Shown here: one piece after another, positions 11,916 to 24,278 of the stretch
How positions within the stretch are numbered: position 1 is the stretch's first letter
Layout of the letters: each line of letters opens with the position of its first letter
Assembly (NCBI RefSeq): GCF_045679555.1
Contig: NC_092091.1
Coordinates: 67,406,394-67,470,393, forward strand
DNA: 64,000 bases
From: Salvelinus alpinus
Lineage: Eukaryota; Chordata; Actinopteri; Salmoniformes; Salmonidae
Reading direction: 5' to 3'
Notes under the pieces: generated by a model
Database searches by the model: none
What the model saw: the letters and a program-made list of their open reading frames with translations, nothing else
What the model was told of the DNA's origin: nothing
Program-made: the position numbers and the translations under genes

Positions 11916-12180
11916 CTTAAACCTATCTGTCCACTCCTTAGTGACCAGTGACCAGTGATCTAAAATAAGACGATAGGTGGGTAACCAAAGGTGGGAACCA
12001 ATGGTTAGTAGTGTGAGTCATTGACATCACTGGTATAGTGAGACTTATGATCCTGGTACACCTGTTTTCATCTTAAACCTGTCCGTCCACTCCTTAGTGA
12101 CCACTGATATAAAATGACTAAAATTAGATGCGATAGGTGGGAACCAATAAGAGGTGGAACCAATGGTTAGTGACTGTGGG
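11916..12180. repeat. Imperfect tandem duplication of about 110 bp
   Basis: The segment with TCCACTCCTTAGTGACCA ... GATAGGTGGG ... CCAATGGTTAGT occurs at about 11916-12015 and again at about 12072-12172, diverged and with indels. The offset is about 155 bp. Confidence 0.8.
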
Positions 12181-13979
12181 CATTTAATATCATACACTTA
12201 ATGTTGTGGGCGCATGGCCAGCCACTTTGATTTCACTTAGTTGTTTGAGATCAGAGGTCATGAGGACAGCGTGCCATTGGCCCATTTAAAAGCATTGGAA
12301 CTCAGCCTGTCTCTAGGCTAGACGGCATGAGGAAGAGCATAACTGGAAGGTTGGATTGCAGCACAGCGTTCCATAGACGTCCATGAATTGGCACGGGCAT
12401 CGGAATGCTCTACGACGAACGATGACAGACGTGTTTAGATGAGAGTGAGAGAGACCGGGCGGGCGGTGTGAGTGGGGACGTTGCTCCCCCCCCCCCCCGC
12501 CAGAGGACTTTGGCAGGCCTGGTAGGTTTTTCAGTAACAACAGGCATTCTGGCAGGCAGTGTATCAGCCAGCTCGCATTTCAAACGGGCGCCTCTCTTGA
12601 CGCGGCTTTCCACTAGTCCTTCTAGAAATAATGTTAGGAGTGGTAATATTAAAACTGTCTCTCTACGGGCTGAGGGATTACTATCTCCATCCAGTCACTG
12701 CACAGCACAATGCCCTAAGCCTTCCTCAGTAGCATACTGTAACATTCAGGTGTCACTCACTCATGTCAGTGACCACAACAAGCATATTGCTGTGTATATA
12801 TCATTGGCTATTGTCATCATGACTCTCTAAATTGCAAAATAACAAGGCAGACACATGCACACACAGCTATGCACTAACACGTGCACACACATGGTATGCA
12901 ACAACAGAATGCATCAGTAGTACCCTACTATGTCACTTCTCCAGTATGACTCAAACCCCAGCCTGTAAGGACACGCACACACGCCACTCCTCTCTCCTCA
13001 CGCCTCTGATCTGATCACAGGTCCGCTCGTGATTGCCGTTTGTCTCTGAGGACAATGTGCTATTTGTGAATCCGCCGTATGTAAACTGAGATGGCAGACT
13101 GTCGGCTGTGTCTAAAAATCACGGTTGGGGCTGGTCGCCTGCCCCCCACCCAACTACCCCCCAGAAGAGGCCCCCAAGGCAGGGCACCATGGAGGGTGGT
13201 CTGGGCTGCCCCTGTCCCCAGGGTTTGGCGGGTTGGGGGGGGGGGTCACTTTTGGGGAGAAGCGTCAGCTGCCACGGTCACTTGGTGGATGAATGGAATA
13301 GTCAGCATCAGACAGCAGCTCACGGCTGTCAGTCAAGGATCCATCCTGAAACGATGGGTTTGTGGGCTACAACAGAGAAGGGAAGGTGACACACTGGGCC
13401 TCTCCTAACTGTGAGATGTTGTTGTATTTTATTAGACACATGCCGGTGAATTCTCAGATAGACCTTCACTTTCAGGCATACATCTCCTGACCCATCCACG
13501 TTTGGTGTTACGGATGTGATTAGAAGACCACAGAACATTCTTCAAGGCCTTTGGAGAGGACACAACGCGGTAGCACACAACGCTCATTCAGAAGCTCCAT
13601 TAAGGGGAATGGGGTAATGGATTTAATTTACGGAGGGTTATACACAATAATCTTGTGAGGTGATGTCAGGGGTGACAGATGTACTGTGCAAGGTTCTCCT
13701 CAACCAGTTAATGGATCTTTAATAGAGGAAGTGGAGGAAATGGATGACATAACTTTAGCCTTGTAGAACACCCTAAAGCTAATCATCTCATACTGTACAT
13801 CCAGCACTATTCTATCTCTGATATAAACACAGAACACAACACTGATATCGTACAGTACTGTATGTCATACTAAATATGGATCTGCTTTTGTAGTAGGGGT
13901 CACAATGGGGCAAAAATTTGAGCTAAATTACATAGATGTTTTTTTAATGGAGTGCAGTGATGAGGTCATCTCTCACGAG
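12181..13979. other. Intergenic, no gene confirmed
   Basis: Contains a poly-C run at about 12486-12498 and a G/C-rich patch at 13130-13260. Open frames of 93-120 codons here lack splice context, domains or family resemblance, so I leave them uncalled. Confidence 0.4.
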
Positions 13980-14021
13980 ACACGCACGCACGCACGCACG
14001 CACGCACGCACACACGCACAC

Positions 14022-14069
<48 letters not shown>
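13980..14069. repeat. CACG/CA microsatellite
   Basis: CACG tetramers grade into pure CA. This is the same composite type as the tract at 38067-38256. Confidence 0.95.
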
Positions 14070-14072
<3 letters not shown>

Positions 14073-15109
14073 TGTACATCTGGGAGTTGAGAGAGAGCAT
14101 TGTAAGCGATAGCATCATGACGTCACCTCTTTTCCTGGATTGGCCTCCAAACACCAGAATGTACTGTAACAGCAGAACATACTGTAACAGCAGCGGGCAA
14201 AAATAGATCACAGTTCCCAAACAAAGCTGCGATGACTGATTTAAAACAATAAATAATAATTTAAGAATCACTCAGGCAGTGGTTGGAATTAGATCATTAG
14301 GGTACGTTTGAGGTCGACCGTCAATGAGTACAGAGTAACACAAGGAGCGGGGCAGCTGTGGAAGTCATTAGATATAAGTTACTCATTAAAATGGATCGTG
14401 ATACAGATTTAGCTCAATGAAGGAAAAATGTATTATTGTTACAACACAATGATGGTCTTGGAGTAAGGACACCCTGTCCAGTCGAAAAGAATATCAGGTG
14501 ATAACTGCACCATCTCAAAGCAGGTCTGGTAAGACAAACAAATAAAAAGGGCCTCTGATTTCCAGAACTTTGAGACGCAGCACGCAAATAAGAGGCATAC
14601 AACCGAACGGTTCAATTAACATTATTACGTTTCACCCATCATGAAATTCCTGTTAAAATGTCAGTATGTGTGGGTATAGCAGGGCTGTTGAATTGAACAC
14701 TTGTTAAAGAAGCAGAAGCTTGAGGACATCCCTCCCTTGCTTTGTTGACCTTTAGGGGAGAGAGATAGAGGCGAGCTGCACCCACCTACCCAGACTGAAT
14801 GATGATGTCATGCCACCCACCTCCAGACCAGTGGTGGATTGATCTCTGTAGTACCACACCTTAGCCCCCCTGGGCTGCATGTATCTGTGTCCTCACTGCC
14901 CTGCACCCGAGGGAGGCAGGTGGAGGGACTAGGAGGGAGGTGGTAGTGGGGTTAGGGTCAGGGGTAATGTGGTTACAAGCTCAGTTAACTGCTCCAATCC
15001 AATCGTTCTTGATTAAGGGTTGTTGCATCATTTTACTCCCTCCAGGGCAGACAGACCATCACTCTTTGCTCCCTCGCTACCCCCTCCAATAGTCTAGTTA
15101 TTCACCCCC
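14070..15109. other. Intergenic, no gene seen
   Basis: No recognisable exon or repeat family. Confidence 0.4.
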
Positions 15110-15600
15110 CCCTCTCCCTCCTGTAGTATCTCCCCCTCTCTATCTTCCCCTATCTGCCACTCTCTCTAGTATCTTCCCCCCTTTCTCTCTCTAATATCTT
15201 CCCCTCTCTCACTCTTCCTCTATCTTCCCCCTCCCCCTCTCCTCTACTATCTTCCCCCCTTTCTCTCTGTAATATCACCACCCCCTCTCTCTCCTCTAGA
15301 ATCTTTCCCCACTTCTCTCTCTATCTTCCCCCATCTTCCCCCTCTCTCTCTCTAATATCTTCCCTCCTCACTCTCTCCCTCTAATATCTTCCCTCCTCTA
15401 TCTCCCCCCTCTATCTCCCCCCCTCTCCCTCTAATATCTTCCCTCTATCTTCCCCCCTCTCTCTCCTCTAGTATCTTTCCCCTCTCTCCCACCCTCTCTC
15501 TCCTCTAGTATCTCCCCCCTCATATCTTCTCCCCATCTCTCTCCTCTAGTATCTCCACCGCCCCTCTCTCTCTCCGAGCATCCACTCCTCTCTCCCACCT
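15110..15600. repeat. Pyrimidine-rich degenerate minisatellite
   Basis: Repeats of a unit of roughly 25 bp combining CCCCCTCTCTC, TCCTCTAGTATCT and TTCC, with many variants. The strand is almost all C and T. Confidence 0.85.
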
Positions 15601-15694
15601 CCTTCAGTGTGCAGCCTAGGCCTAAGGGGGAGACCCGTCCCATCGATCATGGCCAATTACCACAGCAACCCTCTCAGGACAGCACAGTGACAGG

Positions 15695-15884
15695 CAGACC
15701 TGGGTTCAAATACTATTTGAAATCACTTCAAATTCTTTATTTGAGCGTTATTGAGCTTGCCTGGCGCAATGGAACCAGTAGAATAGTCGCACAGCTGTAA
15801 ACCCAGTCCATCTAGAACCACAGGCAGGCCAAATCAACAGTTAAGTATTTGAAAGATTTCAAATAATATTTGAACCCAGGTCTG
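15695..15884. mobile_element. 190-bp palindromic-ended MITE
   Basis: The left end CAGACCTGGGTTCAAATA and right end TATTTGAACCCAGGTCTG are perfect inverted copies, and the similarity extends inwards (TTTGAAAT / ATTTCAAA). No coding sequence. Confidence 0.85.
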
Positions 15885-16136
15885 CTGTCTACAGAGCTCC
15901 AATAACCTCTCTTCTACTATATACTTCCCTTTATGAGTCCTCTGAGTAGAATGGAGAGGATGGCTGAGAGATCGGTTGGTTAGTCCCCATAGGACAGAGA
16001 CATGGAGGGGGTCACCTTCTGGAAAATGGCAGTGGCTGCATCTGAAATCCCACCCTATTCTCTGTATAGCGTACTACTTTATACCAGCGGCCAGAGGGCC
16101 AACCAACCGATCTCTCCACAATCTCACCCAGACTCC
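15885..16136. other. Intergenic with a degraded short repeat
   Basis: Part of 16027-16095 (CATCTGAAATCCCACCCTATTC) resembles the left end of the MITE at 3959-4061. Confidence 0.4.
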
Positions 16137-16260
16137 ATTTCAAATCAAATCAAATTATATTTGTCACATGCTTTGTAAACAACAGGTGTAGGCTAACAGT
16201 GAAATGCTGACTGATGGGCCCTTCCCAACCATGCTGCGAACAAAAGAAATAGAAAAAATG
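16137..16260 (-). mobile_element. 3' end fragment of an L2/RSg-type LINE
   Basis: On the plus strand it reads TCAAATCAAATCAAAT then TTGTCACATGC, which matches the 3' terminus of the LINE at 40147-41610. Only the tail, about 120 bp, is present. Confidence 0.75.
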
Positions 16261-16662
16261 GATTAAAAAAAAGCAAAACAATTCAGTGTCACCTTGTCGT
16301 GTACCAAGCTCAGAGTTTCCAAATGTTTCCTCTCATTTTCAAAGGGAGGAATCCCCTAGCCCTCACTCTGCTCTGACAGTCATCTTCATTAACGTCGAAC
16401 ATAATGAACATCAACGCAAAACTCAATTTCTTAGTGTTAGTGGCTATTTAGCCCCATCTAGTGGTTGAATGCATGGTTGACTTTTAAACAGTACAACATA
16501 GAATTCTAGTTTGGATATTCTGTCATTTGCACCTTTAAAAGGAAAGATTCACCCATTTTGATTATTATATTGTTTTTGTGCATCTCTGAGCGATGTTCTA
16601 TCTATGCTGGAAGTTAATAGGAACACAACTTTTTGATCTTGAAAACGTATATCATACATGTC

Positions 16663-18432
16663 CAGGGTTGGGTAGGTTACTTTCTAAATGTAATCCGTTA
16701 GTTACTAGTTATCTGTAAAAAAATGTAATCAGTAACGTGATTTTAGATTACCCAAACTCAGTAACATAATCTGATTACATTCTGTAACTTTTAGTTTACT
16801 TTCCCCTTAAGAGGCATTCGAAGAAGACAAAAATGTATGTTACCAATTGATTTATCCTGCAATAGATGTCGTTCAATGTTAAAGTTTACATAGCTGGCCA
16901 TATATGGATGTAAAATGTTACTTAATGGGTTGGTTATGTAGGCTTCTTCTAACCCATCACTTTCTACTACATATAATATGATTAAATTATATATTTACAT
17001 TAAAAACCAAAGTCTATCAGAATTCCAGTCATTCCAATAAATGTTATACCCCTTGATCTTCAAGAATAGGACTTGGAAATATGGAAGTATAGATTAGTCA
17101 AATTGTTGTAACTGAGCTACGGACTTATTAGCCAACCCTACTCTGTTTATGATTTTGTTGTCAAGGAGGACTGATTTGGCTCATTGATTCGAGTTGTTGA
17201 GCTCATGGAATTGCATGCTTTGAGCACTATTGAAAAGTGCTATTTACATGTGAAAAATTAATGCCATATGCTGCATTTGCTATAGGCCCATTGTTTACCT
17301 TTTTGTTGGTGACACTTTGATATCTTGATAATATGCAGCTGTTCAAAGGGAAAATCCACAGATGAAACAATAAAATGGACATCCTGCCTCTGTTTTGGTA
17401 AAAGGCTGAGGGATGGGCCTGGAGAAATGTAACCACTCTCAGATTAATAGACAGAGCTATGGATGCAAGGACTGACCATCCATAATATAAAAATGGTTTT
17501 AACCATGTTATGTTTGTTTACATTTACAACATTCATAAACATTGGAATATAACAAGCTAATATTTTGGGTTCTAAGCTCATGAGGCATTTATAAATTATA
17601 TTCTTCAAAAATCAATGGATATATAATTCTAATTTATAAATCTAAAAATGGATGTAGCCACTACAGATTGCCCATTTAAGTCTATCAAAGGTGTACAAGT
17701 TCAAGCATGTGTCCATTAGGACAATGGATATTTTTTAAATTATCAGCATGAATTACATTGAGCAATAAAAGCCCCACGTTTATTCCATAGGCTTGGATCT
17801 GCACTATGCAGTGGTTGCAAGAGCACATTTTTCATTGGCTGTCCACTGGTTTCAAAAACAATGATTGATAGGCAGGTTACATTTATTGAATTCAACCATT
17901 ATTGGGTTAAAAATATTTAGATTAGTGAACAGCCATCCACAACCCGTAAGCAGCAAATCGCTAAATGAGAGAGTAGCAATGTGATTCGCATCAATGTGCT
18001 TATGTAGCTATCAATAAGTGATATCCTTATCGCCGTAGACTACACCACTGCTGTCATCCTTACCTCCAAGCGTTTATTTAAATTGGTTGCCGACTACAGT
18101 CGCACCATTGGAAGACAGCTTGGACTGTAGCCTACAAAAGCCTATTCCTACTCTTTTCCCACGATCCATCAAACACATTTGGTGTGTCATGAAACAAATT
18201 TAAAAGCGACCTTTTTTCGATGCTGATTTGAATGTCGTTGAGAAAGCAGAAGTGTCAAAGATTTTTTCGCAAATATCCATTCTGAATTTAAAAGTAATCC
18301 TCAAGTTTTACAAAAGTATCTAATCTGATTACAATATTTTTGCTGGTAATGTAACAGATTACAGGTCGTTTTTTTGTAGTCCCTTACATGTAACCGATTA
18401 CATTACATGTAATCCATTACTCCCCAAAACTG
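16663..18432. mobile_element. hAT-like non-autonomous DNA transposon
   Basis: The ends are CAGGGTTGGGTAGGTTAC and, inverted, GTAATCCATTACTCCCC...CTG. An exact 8-bp direct repeat TACATGTC lies immediately outside each end (16655-16662 and 18433-18440), the target duplication length of hAT elements. Sub-terminal TGTAATC/GATTACA words occur in both orientations. No transposase frame is visible in the 1770 bp, so it depends on an enzyme from elsewhere. Confidence 0.85.
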
Positions 18433-18659
18433 TACATGTCAGATTTCAATACTGGCCGATGTCATAACGTGGGAGGTTGCGATATTCCTACACCGAGAAA
18501 TGTGTAATTTAACGGAGGGTCTCTCCTATTTGTCTGCCTCTTTAGTCCAGGGTGTCGTTGCGAATGTCATACTGCGAGCCCCTGGTGAGATTTTAAGACT
18601 CCTACATTGATAGTTGGTTTAGGCGATTTTACAGCTAGCTAGCTACATCACATGCTAAT

Positions 18660-18800
18660 ATTATTATAATATTTTTTGGGGGATCGCATTTTTTATTTAT
18701 TTAACCATCATTTAGATAGGCAAGTCAGTTAAGAACAAATTCTTATTTACAATGACGGCCAAACCCGGACGACGATGGGCCAATTGTGCGCCGCCCTATG
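18660..18800 (-). mobile_element. Truncated SINE-like 3' segment
   Basis: The minus strand reads ...GCGCACAATTGGCCCATCG... then TTGTTCTTAACTGACTTGCC and an A/T-rich tail, matching the 3' part of a tRNA-derived SINE. The tRNA-like head is absent; the L1 3' end abuts it at 18801. Confidence 0.65.
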
Positions 18801-19202
18801 TTTTTTTATTTTTTATTTATTTTTTAATAAATTTATTTTATTCATAATACAAAAATCAACTTACATTGCTACATCAAACATGTCTAGCAAACCAAACACA
18901 GGTATTAGCAATGCTCAAACATACAAAAAATATAAATACAAATAAAATACAAAAAAATAAACAATTTAAGTGCAATTATATTCACTCTGAAAATATCTTA
19001 TTATAATGATTCATGAAGATGTTATTCTTGTTGTTATTCACTAGGGTTCATGTTTTAATAAGATAATTACATTCAATCAGAAAAATTTGTAATTTTGGTA
19101 TAGAATTTTGGAATTTTTGTTTGTGTATAAAGTATTTGGCAACAAGAATAAAAAAATTAACTATCATTTCAGTGGTTTTGTTATCATTGCAATAGTAACA
19201 TA

Positions 19203-22200
19203 TTATATATTTATGTTAAAATTATAGGCAGTGTTCATAATGTTAAATAAGTACTTTGCAAGGTTATCCCAAAATTCTGACACAAATTTACATTCAAAGA
19301 ACAAGTGAGACAGATTCTCACCTTTTTCACAGAAAACGCAGATATCATCAATAGCCACAAATTTGGAAATCATAGAATTACATGGATATATCTTACGTAA
19401 AATTTTGAAGTGCACTTCCTTAACTTTGTTTGGTATACAGTATTTGTAAGGCCTTAACCATGCATTTTTCCAGACAATGTCAGGAATAAGCATGTTCCAG
19501 AAAAACTTTCCTCTCGGTGTAAGTTGGTTTGTGAATGAAGAATTTGTCTAATATATTTATTACAACAAGATTTCTCAAGTAAGCCCACGCCTTCCAATCT
19601 CAGTTCTGGATAAACTTTGTGATCATTCTCAAAATTAAGATGACTTTTCATAAGTGTAGTTAGACCACTGGGAACGGCTTTGATCACAGAAATAAACTCT
19701 CTGAAAGGTATTGGAAACTCTTTCACAATGTTATAAATTGTTCATATGTGAGAATATTACCCTTGTTGTCGAAAATATCAAGAACAAAGTCAATATTCCT
19801 CTCATGCCAGCTGGGGTAGAACAATGACTTATTCCTTACAGTTATGTCTGAATTATTCCACAAAAGAGCTTTATGAGGGGAAAAATTGTGCAGGAAACTT
19901 ATTTTCCAGGCCAGTAAAGCTTGTTGGTGAAACCTAGCCAATTTAGCAGGTAATCTTTCAGGAATATAATTACATTTCAGTAAAAATTGAAGACCTCCCA
20001 ATTTATTAAACACATTATTTGGAATGAAATACCATATTGAATCAGTATCGAGCAAACATTTTTTCAACCAGTTTATCTTGAGTGTTATTTATGTCAACAA
20101 AATCCAACACTTCTAGACAGCCTTCAGCTCTTTTGTTAGAAAGGACAGATTTTTTTAGTATGTGAGACTTATTTTTCCAGATGAAGTCAAGAAAGGTCTT
20201 ATTGATCTCTTTACAAGTAGCTGGATTTACACATAACGATAATGAGGGGTACACAAAACGAGACAGTCCCTCTGCCTTGGACAGAAGTACTCTCCCAAGT
20301 ATAGAAAGATCTCTTTGTAGCCAATTATTAAATATATTTTTAGTTCTCTTAATTTTAGGAGAGAAATTCAAATGTTGTCTGACTAAGTGGTTTTTTGACA
20401 GATGTATTCCTAAATATTTAACACAGTCCTTTACAGGAATATTTTCAATTTCTTTATCATCAGAGTCAAATAAACATAAGATTTCACATTTAGAAACATT
20501 CAGCATTAATCCTGATGCAATAGAAAATGCAGTTATAGCATTAAGGGCATGTGCGACCTGGTCTTTGTCTCTTAAGAAAAGAGTAGTATCATCAGCCAGT
20601 TGGGAAATTTTGATTTCTTTGTTAAAAATGGTTAAGCCATACAAATTTGCATCATTCAGAATATCTAGAGATAGAAGTTCCACAACCAAAATGAATAAAA
20701 ATGGCGAAATTGGGCATCCCTGTCGTACACTTCTGTTGATACTAAATCTTTTGGAAGTATTAAGGTTTAGTAGCACAGAACTATTTATATCTTTGTAAAA
20801 CATGCGAATTACTTTAATAAAATGTTCACCAAATCCAAAAATTTGAAGAGACCTAAAGAAAAATTCATGTTCAATTGTGTCAAAGGCTTTACAGAAGTCC
20901 AGAAATAGGACAACTGCATCTGAGTCAATTGCATCTGAATAATCTATAACGTCCAAGACTAAACGAATGTTAGAGCTTATGTGACGGCCCTTCATAAATC
21001 CTATTTGAGTCTCATTTATAATGGTATCTATTCCTTTCTTTAATCTTTTGGCATAAACCAGAGCAATCAATTTGTAATCAACATTTAATAAAGTAATTGG
21101 TCTCCAATTGTCAATGAGAGAAGGGTCTTTATCAGGCTTCGGAATCAATGAAATAAGGCCCTGTTTCATAGTGGAGACCATTTCCCCATTTTTAATGCAA
21201 TCTTGAAACATTTTGAAAATCGGGTCTTTTAGCAACTCCCAAAACTGTCTATAGAATTCAACTGACAGGCCATCGGGGCCAGGTGATTTCCCTTTTTTCA
21301 TTGGATTCAGAGCCTCTCTAATTTCTCCAATTGACACAGGTGAATCGCAAACTGAGTGGAAATCATCCTCAATTACCGGGACACAATTCTGAATGTGGCA
21401 AATGTAACTTTCACAACCATCTTCCTGAAATTGAGAGCTGTAAAGGTTTTCATAAAAGGAATTGACAAATGATGATATTGTAATGGGATCTTTGCATAAA
21501 ACATTGTTAATTCTTCAGATAGATTATCTTTCTTTAGAAAACTGTCAAGCTTGCTCATCATCTCCTTTTCTCTATGGTTCTTTAATTGCATCAGCTCTTT
21601 GGCGCGTTTAATGGCTACCACTCTGACTTTATATTTGAAAAATTCCCATCTACTTCCATGACCCAAGTCTTATCTTGCAAAAATATCTTTAGCTAATGAT
21701 TTGATGTTTTCAATGAGAGCAGTATCTTTAAGAAGTGTATTGTTTAATTTCCAATATCCTCGAGTACCTTTTGATTTTTTAGTAGCTTGTAAATTCAGGG
21801 AAATCAAGTGATGATCAGAAAAGGGAGCCAACTGATGATCTACATCTATAACAAATTGTAACAAAAAAGGGGAAATTAGGAATAAATCTATTCTAGATTT
21901 ACGTGACATAGTTTTGTTGGTCCAGGTATAACCCTTAGCATCTGGATTGAAATAACGCCAGGCATCCTCAACACAGAGATCCTTGCATAATGTAATAATA
22001 ATGTTACTATTTTGAGGGTTTTGACTCGTTCTAGGAGGAAAACGATCAGCAGATGCATCAGGTGTTTCATTAAAATCTCCTGAAATAATTAGAAAAGCCT
22101 CTGAGTATGTTGTTTAAATCCTGTACTTTCCTGGTAAATTGGGTAAAAAGGGTCTTATTAGGAGCATGTGAGTTATGTCCGTATACATCACAGATGATGA

Positions 22201-22520
22201 AAATAGCATTGTCAAGTTTAACAGTTACTATGACCCATCTGCTGTCTTGTGAAGATGTGGATTCTAGAATGTCACCTTTAAACTTGTGAATAAGTGTCAA
22301 AACACCAGCAGAATGATTTGATCCATGACTGAAATAGGCCATATCTCCCCATTGTGATTTCCAAAATTTAAAATCACTTTCACCTGAATGAGTTTCCTGA
22401 AGAAGGACAAAATCTGCGTTACTGCGTTTACAGTATAATAATAAAGCTTTCCTTTTTGTAGGATTTCTCAAACCCCTAGCATTCAGACTAACGATAATGA
22501 GTGAATTGAAAACGAACTCC
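19203..22520 (-). pseudogene. L1 ORF2 (endonuclease-reverse transcriptase), frameshifted
   Basis: In minus-strand order: the endonuclease N-terminus at 22471-22070 (FVLLQETHSG...), a continuation at 21909-21670 ending in SDHHLISL, the linker at 21666-21373, then an uninterrupted 431-codon reverse transcriptase frame at 21337-20042. That frame has KSPGPDGLSVEFY, LIPKPDKD, WRPITLLNVDYK, FLDFCKAFDTIEH and QLADDTTLF (the YADD box as LADD), and RQGCPISPFLF. C-terminal pieces follow at 20067-19203, ending with a Cys/His cluster (ICVFCEKGENLSHLFFEC). The WRPI and FADD-like motifs are those of the L1/Tx1 group. At least four frame breaks make it a pseudogene, although the RT core remains open. Confidence 0.9.
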
Positions 22521-22826
22521 TGGATTAAAAAAGAAAGAACACAAATTAGATAACAATTATTAACGTGAACAATAAAACAAACAGTGAACCTTGAGAGGAT
22601 TACTCCGACGGAAAACTACGCTCAGCTGAGGTAGCGGTGGTTAACAGAATAACAAATCTATTTACTTCCTTTTCTTTGGCAAGTGTTCATCAGTTGTAGT
22701 TCTAACGGTATATGTATAATTGGCAGTACATTAACTGTACTCATGGTAGTACTCACAGTTCCAATTTGGTTAATGTCAACAGAGTTACCCAGTAATCATT
22801 CTTCCTTCGATAAACGCGTGTGGGCC

Positions 22827-23609
22827 CTAGAACCCCGCCTTCTTTCCCTCTTGTCGCGCCTTCTGTATAAGCGGCCACAGTTTCTCTCTGGCAACCTGAT
22901 CCTGCGGTATCAGAGCTTCTTTGATGCGGAGTTTCTTCTCGTCCAGAAACTTGTTCCCCTTGGCCATTTTCCATATGATGTCCCTGTAATGGCGCATAGT
23001 TAAGCGCAAGATGATATTGCGAGGGGGTCCATCCGATCTTCGTTTCCCAAGTCGATGTACCACATCAATCAAGTCTCTTAGCCTGTCTTTGATGCATGGT
23101 GCCACTTTTCCCAGGATATTAATGACTACTTCTCTAATATCCTCTCCCTCTACCTGTTTCACACCTTGGATTTTCAGATTCCACCTGCGAGAGTACGTTT
23201 GAAGTTCAGCTACATTCTCACACAGCTCATTATTTTTGGATTGCATTTTCTTCAGCTCATTCTCTAGGAACGTTATCTTATCCTTGTTCTCGCTCACAAT
23301 TTTGTGTAGTTGATTGACAGTTTCTGACAAATTATCGATCTTCTTTGATGTTTCTTCTGTAGTCCGCTCTATGATGGACACTTTGGAGAGCGTGGCGTCT
23401 TGTTTAGTAGACAGGGACTGGATTGCAGAGAAAAGTTCCGACATGGAAATGTTTTCTTTTACTTTTTTCTCCGGTGGATTTCTACTTGGGGTCTGAGGTA
23501 AAGAGGTTGCAAGGATTTCATCCTGGTCAGTTTTGTTCTTTCTCTTGCTTGAGTTCGCGGCTTCTTGTGTATCCATGCTGCTCTGGTTCTCGTTGTGGCT
23601 AGCTAGCAT
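22827..23609 (-). CDS. L1 ORF1 RNA-binding protein
   Basis: A 260-codon minus-strand frame beginning MLASHNENQSSMDTQEAANS. About residues 60-135 are heptad-rich (SIIERTTEETSKKIDNLSET, then KITFLENELKKMQSKN) and predict a coiled coil. It is followed by an RRM-like stretch (RRWNLKIQGVKQVEGEDI) and a basic C-terminal domain (GPPRNIILRLTMRHYRDIIW). This order is that of L1 ORF1 proteins, which trimerise and bind the element RNA. It is fully open, unlike ORF2. A second copy at 24971-24300 is about 97% similar by eye but has an in-frame stop near 24718. Confidence 0.85.
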   Translation of the reverse strand: MLASHNENQSSMDTQEAANSSKRKNKTDQDEILATSLPQTPSRNPPEKKVKENISMSELFSAIQSLSTKQDATLSKVSIIERTTEETSKKIDNLSETVNQLHKIVSENKDKITFLENELKKMQSKNNELCENVAELQTYSRRWNLKIQGVKQVEGEDIREVVINILGKVAPCIKDRLRDLIDVVHRLGKRRSDGPPRNIILRLTMRHYRDIIWKMAKGNKFLDEKKLRIKEALIPQDQVAREKLWPLIQKARQEGKKAGF

Positions 23610-24021
23610 GTCAGCCGTCTTCTGCGAGACTTGGAATTTCGTCTACTTTTGTCTTTCTGTCGTGTTCTTCCCATTCAACTTGACAAAAACGAATTCTAAA
23701 CTTATCCCATGTCCATAAAAAAAAGTTATAATTAGTTTCTTTCAATATTAATAGCCAATATTTAACTGTTAACCACCTAACCCTCAATATTGGTTTGAAA
23801 AGCGAGAAAACACTCCCTCTCACAGCGACGCCATCTTGGCCTCCATCCTGTATTCTGATTAAGTCAACAATACCTCTAGGCATATCTGACGTCATGTATT
23901 TGATATCTTTATGTGAAGGTTCATTTCCATATTGACATCAGTTCATTGTGTTTGAGGACGGTTCACTGACGGGTTTTCAACGGATAGATTAGACTAGTTT
24001 AACAGTTACAGAGCAGCTACA

Positions 24022-24095
24022 GTATCCTATCAGAACAGCTGCAGTAGCCTATCAGAACAGCTGCAGTAGCCTATCAGAACAGCTACAGTATTAGA
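24022..24095. repeat. 22-bp tandem repeat, about three copies
   Basis: The unit is close to CAGAACAGCTGCAGTAGCCT plus AT, directly upstream of the candidate start exon. Confidence 0.8.
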
Positions 24096-24127
24096 GGCGC
24101 AGACACTTAATTAACGGGCTACACATA

Positions 24128-24145
24128 ATGGCTGACGACAGCCAG
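24128..24145 (+). CDS. Candidate first coding exon, gene unidentified
   Basis: ATGGCTGACGACAGCCAG (MADDSQ) is followed directly by GTAAGG, a near-consensus splice donor. It sits in single-copy DNA between two L1 copies, and the 100-N gap starts 33 bases later, so any second exon may be hidden or lie further right. Six codons are too few to identify a family; chance is quite possible. Confidence 0.25.
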
Positions 24146-24178
24146 GTAAGGTTAATTTTAGCCTACGTTTAACGAGCT

Positions 24179-24278
24179 NNNNNNNNNNNNNNNNNNNNNN
24201 NNNNNNNNNNNNNNNNNNNNNNNNNNNNNNNNNNNNNNNNNNNNNNNNNNNNNNNNNNNNNNNNNNNNNNNNNNNNNN
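24179..24278. other. Assembly gap (100 N)
   Basis: Exactly 100 N, the usual placeholder for a gap of unknown length. The right side opens inside an L1 ORF1. Confidence 1.

Larger units (their letters stand above)
18801..23840 (-). mobile_element. L1-type LINE, nearly full length, decayed
   Basis: On the minus strand the element starts at GCCAAGATGGCGTCGCTG (about 23840), a typical L1 5' start. ORF1 and then ORF2 (endonuclease plus reverse transcriptase) follow, and it ends in an A/T-rich tail with AATAAA at about 18825. It spans about 5.0 kb. ORF2 is broken by frameshifts and stops, so the copy cannot be autonomous. No clear target duplication was found. The 5' end and ORF1 of a second, very similar copy lie at 24279-25191. 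Confidence 0.9.

Noticed and set aside
13091..13408. 105- and 93-codon overlapping frames after an ATG
   Set aside because: Two frames are open at once in G/C-rich DNA, with no domain, no splice signals at sensible places and no polyadenylation signal.
20181..20798. 205-codon plus-strand frame
   Set aside because: Antisense shadow of the L1 reverse transcriptase on the minus strand; no own features.
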